A stretch of 19,512 nt of DNA from TTA-H9 sp002071415. GTDB taxonomy: Bacteria > Bacteroidota > Bacteroidia > Bacteroidales > TTA-H9. Under the pieces are notes generated by a model. The model searched no databases, was not told the DNA's origin, and saw only the letters and a list, made by a program, of their open reading frames with translations. The position numbers and the translations under genes are program-made. How positions within the stretch are numbered: the stretch's first letter is position 1; every line of letters starts with the position of its first letter. The stretch is from positions 1 through 19,512 of the forward strand of contig DAONSX010000045.1 of assembly GCA_035411425.1 (NCBI GenBank), written 5' to 3'. Positions 16,997-19,512 of this stretch are shown here, piece after piece.

Positions 16997-18622
16997 TCAG
17001 AATTTTGATTTGCCCCTCTTCATCAAATTATAACAAAAAACAAGGAATAAAAACAAAATCGTAACCAAAGCCGAGATGCGTCCAATGTAATCTCCGTATT
17101 TTACGTAAAAGGTAAGATTGTCGTTCAAATGGAGTTGATCCTTAATGGCGCCTTTGGTCCAATATGGAATGGATTGCAGAATATCCCCTTTTTGATTAAT
17201 GAAACACGAGATTCCTGTATTGGCGGCTCTTCCTATGCAGCGTCTGGTCTCGATGGCACGAAGAGATGAAAAGGTAAGATGCTGGCGGTGTCCTTCGGTA
17301 TTGCCCCACCAACCATCATTTGTCATCACAAATATGAGCTGAGAACCATTTCGGATAAATCCTGTCATAAATTCTCCGTAAACCGATTCGTAACATATAG
17401 CGGCATTGAATCGTGCTCCGGTACGCCGATGTGTAAATACTGTACGCTCGGAAGAAATACCCAGACTTCCAGTAGTCCCTCCAAAATTCAACACGACTTC
17501 CTGGATGGGCCGAGTAAGCCGTGGAAATGGAAGTTTCTCGGGGCCAGGGACTAATTTCGATTTGTGATAATATCCGAGCTCTCTACCGGTATCGATCACA
17601 AGCGCAGTATTGTAAGCATCATAATATCCGCTTCCGTCAGTAAACTTTCTTACTGTAGGAGAAAGCTTTTCTCCGGGTTCATACATCTTGAATGTAGAAG
17701 CACCCATCAATACTGTGAGATCGGGATGTTGGGCAACAAAGTATCTTAATAATTGTATGCTCTTGGCATTCCATGGATGGTTTTGCCAGATGTTTTCCTG
17801 TAGGAGAGATTCGGGTGCTACCAGAAAATCAACACTCGAATCGAGGAAGGGAATGGCTAAATCAATGCTGCGACGGAATACTTCTTCGACCGGTATCTCG
17901 AATTGTTCATTCCATGGATCCAAATTTGGCTGAACAATAACCACTCCGGTAGCAGGGCCTTGATCCGTAAAGGTATTATATTTGTGAAAAGAAATCAGCA
18001 GCGGAACAGAAATCCAAAGTATGATTGCAATACCCAATATACTTATCCTAAATGGCGAGATAGTGTGGGTAAAAATATTTTTCAGCAGAATAAAAATCAA
18101 TAAATTGGAGACCAGGACCCAGAAGGTTCCCCCCAATATACCCGTATATTCATACCATTGTATCCATTTTATATAAGAAGCAAAACCATTACCAAGACTA
18201 AGCCATGGCCACGAAAAATCCCAATTTAAGTGAAGGTATTCCCATGCAGGCCAGTAAAACAGGATGAGCCAGCCAAACTGTTGCCCTTGCCATAATTTCC
18301 GACGTGTAATATGATAAAGATCGAATACAACGGCCATAAAAAAGCTGTTGAGTAGAACTGCTGCAATGCTTCCTATTTTGGTTGAATTCCAAATCCACCA
18401 TGTAGTGAGGGTATTCCAAATAAGAAAGGCCAAAAATGCCCAGCCAAATAAGCTCCAGCTGCTATTTTTATCTTTACAATCAAGAAAATATTGTTCCATA
18501 AAAAATAAAGGAACCCATGCCACAAACAGAAATCCCGGGAATCCCCTCGATGGCCATGAAAGTGCAAGAAGACTACCCGCCAGCAGAGCCAGCAGAGCCA
18601 AGTGCCATTTTTTCAGTTGCAT
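16997..18622 (-). CDS. lnt: Apolipoprotein N-acyltransferase Lnt
   Basis: Lnt adds the third acyl chain to the N-terminal cysteine of lipoproteins, using phospholipid donors, at the periplasmic face of the inner membrane. The 541 residues start with about seven hydrophobic helices. A nitrilase-fold domain (about 225-500) follows with the full catalytic triad Glu271 (VAPES), Lys354 (YYHKSKLVPG) and Cys410 (AAICYESVYG), then the MTNDGWWG and RCIGRAANTGISC motifs and a final membrane helix. The length is typical. The first helix is encoded by a short tandem repeat: 9-base units of GCCAGCAGA on the plus strand at 18579-18599 give LALLALLA. The gene is divergent from the transaldolase gene. Confidence 0.95.
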   Translation of the reverse strand: MQLKKWHLALLALLAGSLLALSWPSRGFPGFLFVAWVPLFFMEQYFLDCKDKNSSWSLFGWAFLAFLIWNTLTTWWIWNSTKIGSIAAVLLNSFFMAVVFDLYHITRRKLWQGQQFGWLILFYWPAWEYLHLNWDFSWPWLSLGNGFASYIKWIQWYEYTGILGGTFWVLVSNLLIFILLKNIFTHTISPFRISILGIAIILWISVPLLISFHKYNTFTDQGPATGVVIVQPNLDPWNEQFEIPVEEVFRRSIDLAIPFLDSSVDFLVAPESLLQENIWQNHPWNAKSIQLLRYFVAQHPDLTVLMGASTFKMYEPGEKLSPTVRKFTDGSGYYDAYNTALVIDTGRELGYYHKSKLVPGPEKLPFPRLTRPIQEVVLNFGGTTGSLGISSERTVFTHRRTGARFNAAICYESVYGEFMTGFIRNGSQLIFVMTNDGWWGNTEGHRQHLTFSSLRAIETRRCIGRAANTGISCFINQKGDILQSIPYWTKGAIKDQLHLNDNLTFYVKYGDYIGRISALVTILFLFLVFCYNLMKRGKSKF

Positions 18623-18639
18623 CCTTCTATTTTTGGGTT

Positions 18640-18647
18640 CAAAGATA
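18640..18647 (-). promoter_or_regulatory. Candidate -7 box for lnt
   Basis: The minus strand reads TATCTTTG here, matching TAnnTTTG, 17 bases before the lnt ATG. No TTG-type -33 element is visible at normal spacing, and the leader would be only about ten bases, so this is tentative. Confidence 0.3.
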
Positions 18648-18699
18648 TGGGGTTTTCCATACTGATAGGAATGATTCGAAGTAATCGAAAGAGGTTCAT

Positions 18700-18707
18700 T
18701 ATTTTTG
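18700..18707 (+). promoter_or_regulatory. Candidate -7 box for the transaldolase gene
   Basis: TATTTTTG matches TAnnTTTG and lies 35 bases before the transaldolase ATG at 18743. A -33 TTG is not evident. The box falls within the 120-base divergent spacer between lnt and tal. Confidence 0.35.
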
Positions 18708-18742
18708 CAACGAATTATAACTCAATTTTGGTTAAAAGTGCA

Positions 18743-19512
18743 ATGAACAGCCTTGAGCAACTTCGACAATACAGCAAAGTAGTAGCCGATATAGGTGATT
18801 TTGAATCTATTTTGGCTTATCGCCCTGTAGATGCAACAACAAATCCTTCATTGATCTATGTGGCAGCCTGTCAGGAAAAGTACCGTTATCTGGTCGAAAA
18901 AGCTGTTTCTATAGCCAAACGAAAGTCGTTTGATCCAAAACATCAATTGAGTATTTGTCTGGATGAAATAGCCCTATTGTTTTGACTGGAGATTTTAAAA
19001 ATTGTACCCGGCCGAGTAAGTACCGAAGTTGATGCCCGATTATCTTTTGATACACAAAGAAGCATTTCCAAGGCAAGGCACTTGATTGATCTATATGAAG
19101 AAGCGGGAATGAATAGAAAACGTATTCTTATCAAGATTGCGAGTACATGGGAAGGGATAAGAGCTGCCGAAGCCCTTGAGAAGGATGGCATTCATTGCAA
19201 TCTCACCTTACTTTTCTCGAAAATTCAGGCAGTGGCATGCGCTGAAGCTCATGTGACCCTTATTTCTCCGTTTGTCGGCCGTATCCTCGACTGGTACAAA
19301 AAAGAGAAAGGGCTTACGTATGTTCCAATCGAAGAGGATCCTGGAGTAAAAAGTGTTTGTGACATCTTCCATTATTATATGAAATTTGGGTATCCTACCG
19401 AAATCATGGGAGCCAGTTTTCGAAATATAGATCAGGTAATTGCCCTAGCTGGTTGTGATCTCCTGACTTCGACAATGCGTCACCCTAAAAATTTTTCCAA
19501 AACTTTTCATCA
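18743..19512 (+). pseudogene. tal: Transaldolase (TalB type) with in-frame TGA, 3' end beyond the window
   Basis: Transaldolase moves a dihydroxyacetone unit between sugar phosphates in the non-oxidative pentose phosphate pathway. The frame from the ATG at 18743 aligns with TalB throughout: VVADIGDFE, DATTNPSL (catalytic Asp), LEILKIVPGRVSTEVDARLS (Glu), RILIKIASTWEGIRAAE (Schiff-base Lys), CNLTLLFS, ISPFVGRILDWY and MGASFRN. After 80 codons a TGA at 18983-18985 interrupts it, exactly where relatives have Gly before LEILK. The frame then continues without shift to the window edge (about 257 codons; the family has about 315). One base change, GGA to TGA, explains it. Other unusual positions are LLFSKIQA (commonly LLFSFAQA), EAHVTL (commonly EAGVTL) and the last ~15 residues, where TISPKLL is not recognisable. 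It could be a pseudogene, a sequencing error, or a readthrough gene. Without readthrough only an 80-residue fragment is made. Confidence 0.8.

Noticed and set aside
18579..18599. Nine-base tandem repeat in lnt as a phase-variable site
   Set aside because: The unit is a multiple of three and present in only just over two copies, so it would change length but not frame. It simply encodes Leu/Ala in a membrane helix.
18983..19045. Selenocysteine at the transaldolase TGA
   Set aside because: The family has Gly, not Cys, at this position, and I see no convincing SECIS-like hairpin immediately downstream.
18743..19512. Genome-wide UGA=Gly genetic code as the cause of the in-frame TGA
   Set aside because: TGA is the natural stop of the second GAPDH (8458-8460), the ABC permease (16977-16979) and lnt (16997-16999), all at family-typical C-termini. 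No other long gene here has an internal TGA.

Overview
This AT-rich window carries about a dozen tightly packed housekeeping genes. It looks like chromosomal DNA of a member of the Bacteroidota (Bacteroidetes). Evidence for this: the purH-mreB-mreC order familiar from that phylum, promoter-like TAnnTTTG boxes ahead of several genes, and start codons without clear Shine-Dalgarno sequences. I see no rRNA, tRNA, CRISPR array, insertion sequence or phage gene. The species cannot be named from this sequence.

Layout. 105-1601 (-): CPA1-type K+/H+ antiporter with a C-terminal RCK_C (TrkA_C) domain. 1602-2118: divergent spacer. 2119-8460 (+): three-gene cluster of a phosphorylating GAPDH-family enzyme, a 1351-residue PPDK-like dikinase without the usual C-terminal PEP/pyruvate barrel, and a second divergent GAPDH-family enzyme. 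8461-9141: non-coding spacer ending in a good Bacteroidetes-type promoter. 9142-9957 (+): ZIP-family metal transporter. 10010-10048: long, nearly perfect hairpin between convergent genes. 10085-11965 (-): secreted C69 dipeptidase. 12112-15549 (-): purH, mreB and mreC, transcribed in that order. 15741-16979 (+): MacB/FtsX-type ABC permease. 16997-18622 (-): apolipoprotein N-acyltransferase Lnt. 18743 to the window end (+): transaldolase interrupted by an in-frame TGA and cut off by the window edge.

How they work together. The GAPDH / dikinase / GAPDH cluster is the most unusual part. Two dehydrogenases with different cofactor-pocket residues flank a phosphohistidine dikinase whose phosphate acceptor is not evident, all in lower-glycolysis context. 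purH supplies IMP, while mreB/mreC belong to the rod-shape elongation machinery and lnt to lipoprotein maturation. The transaldolase (pentose phosphate pathway) has TGA exactly where the family has a glycine. It is either a recent nonsense mutation, a sequence error, or a readthrough/recoding case. Genome-wide reassignment of TGA is excluded because several genes here end in TGA.
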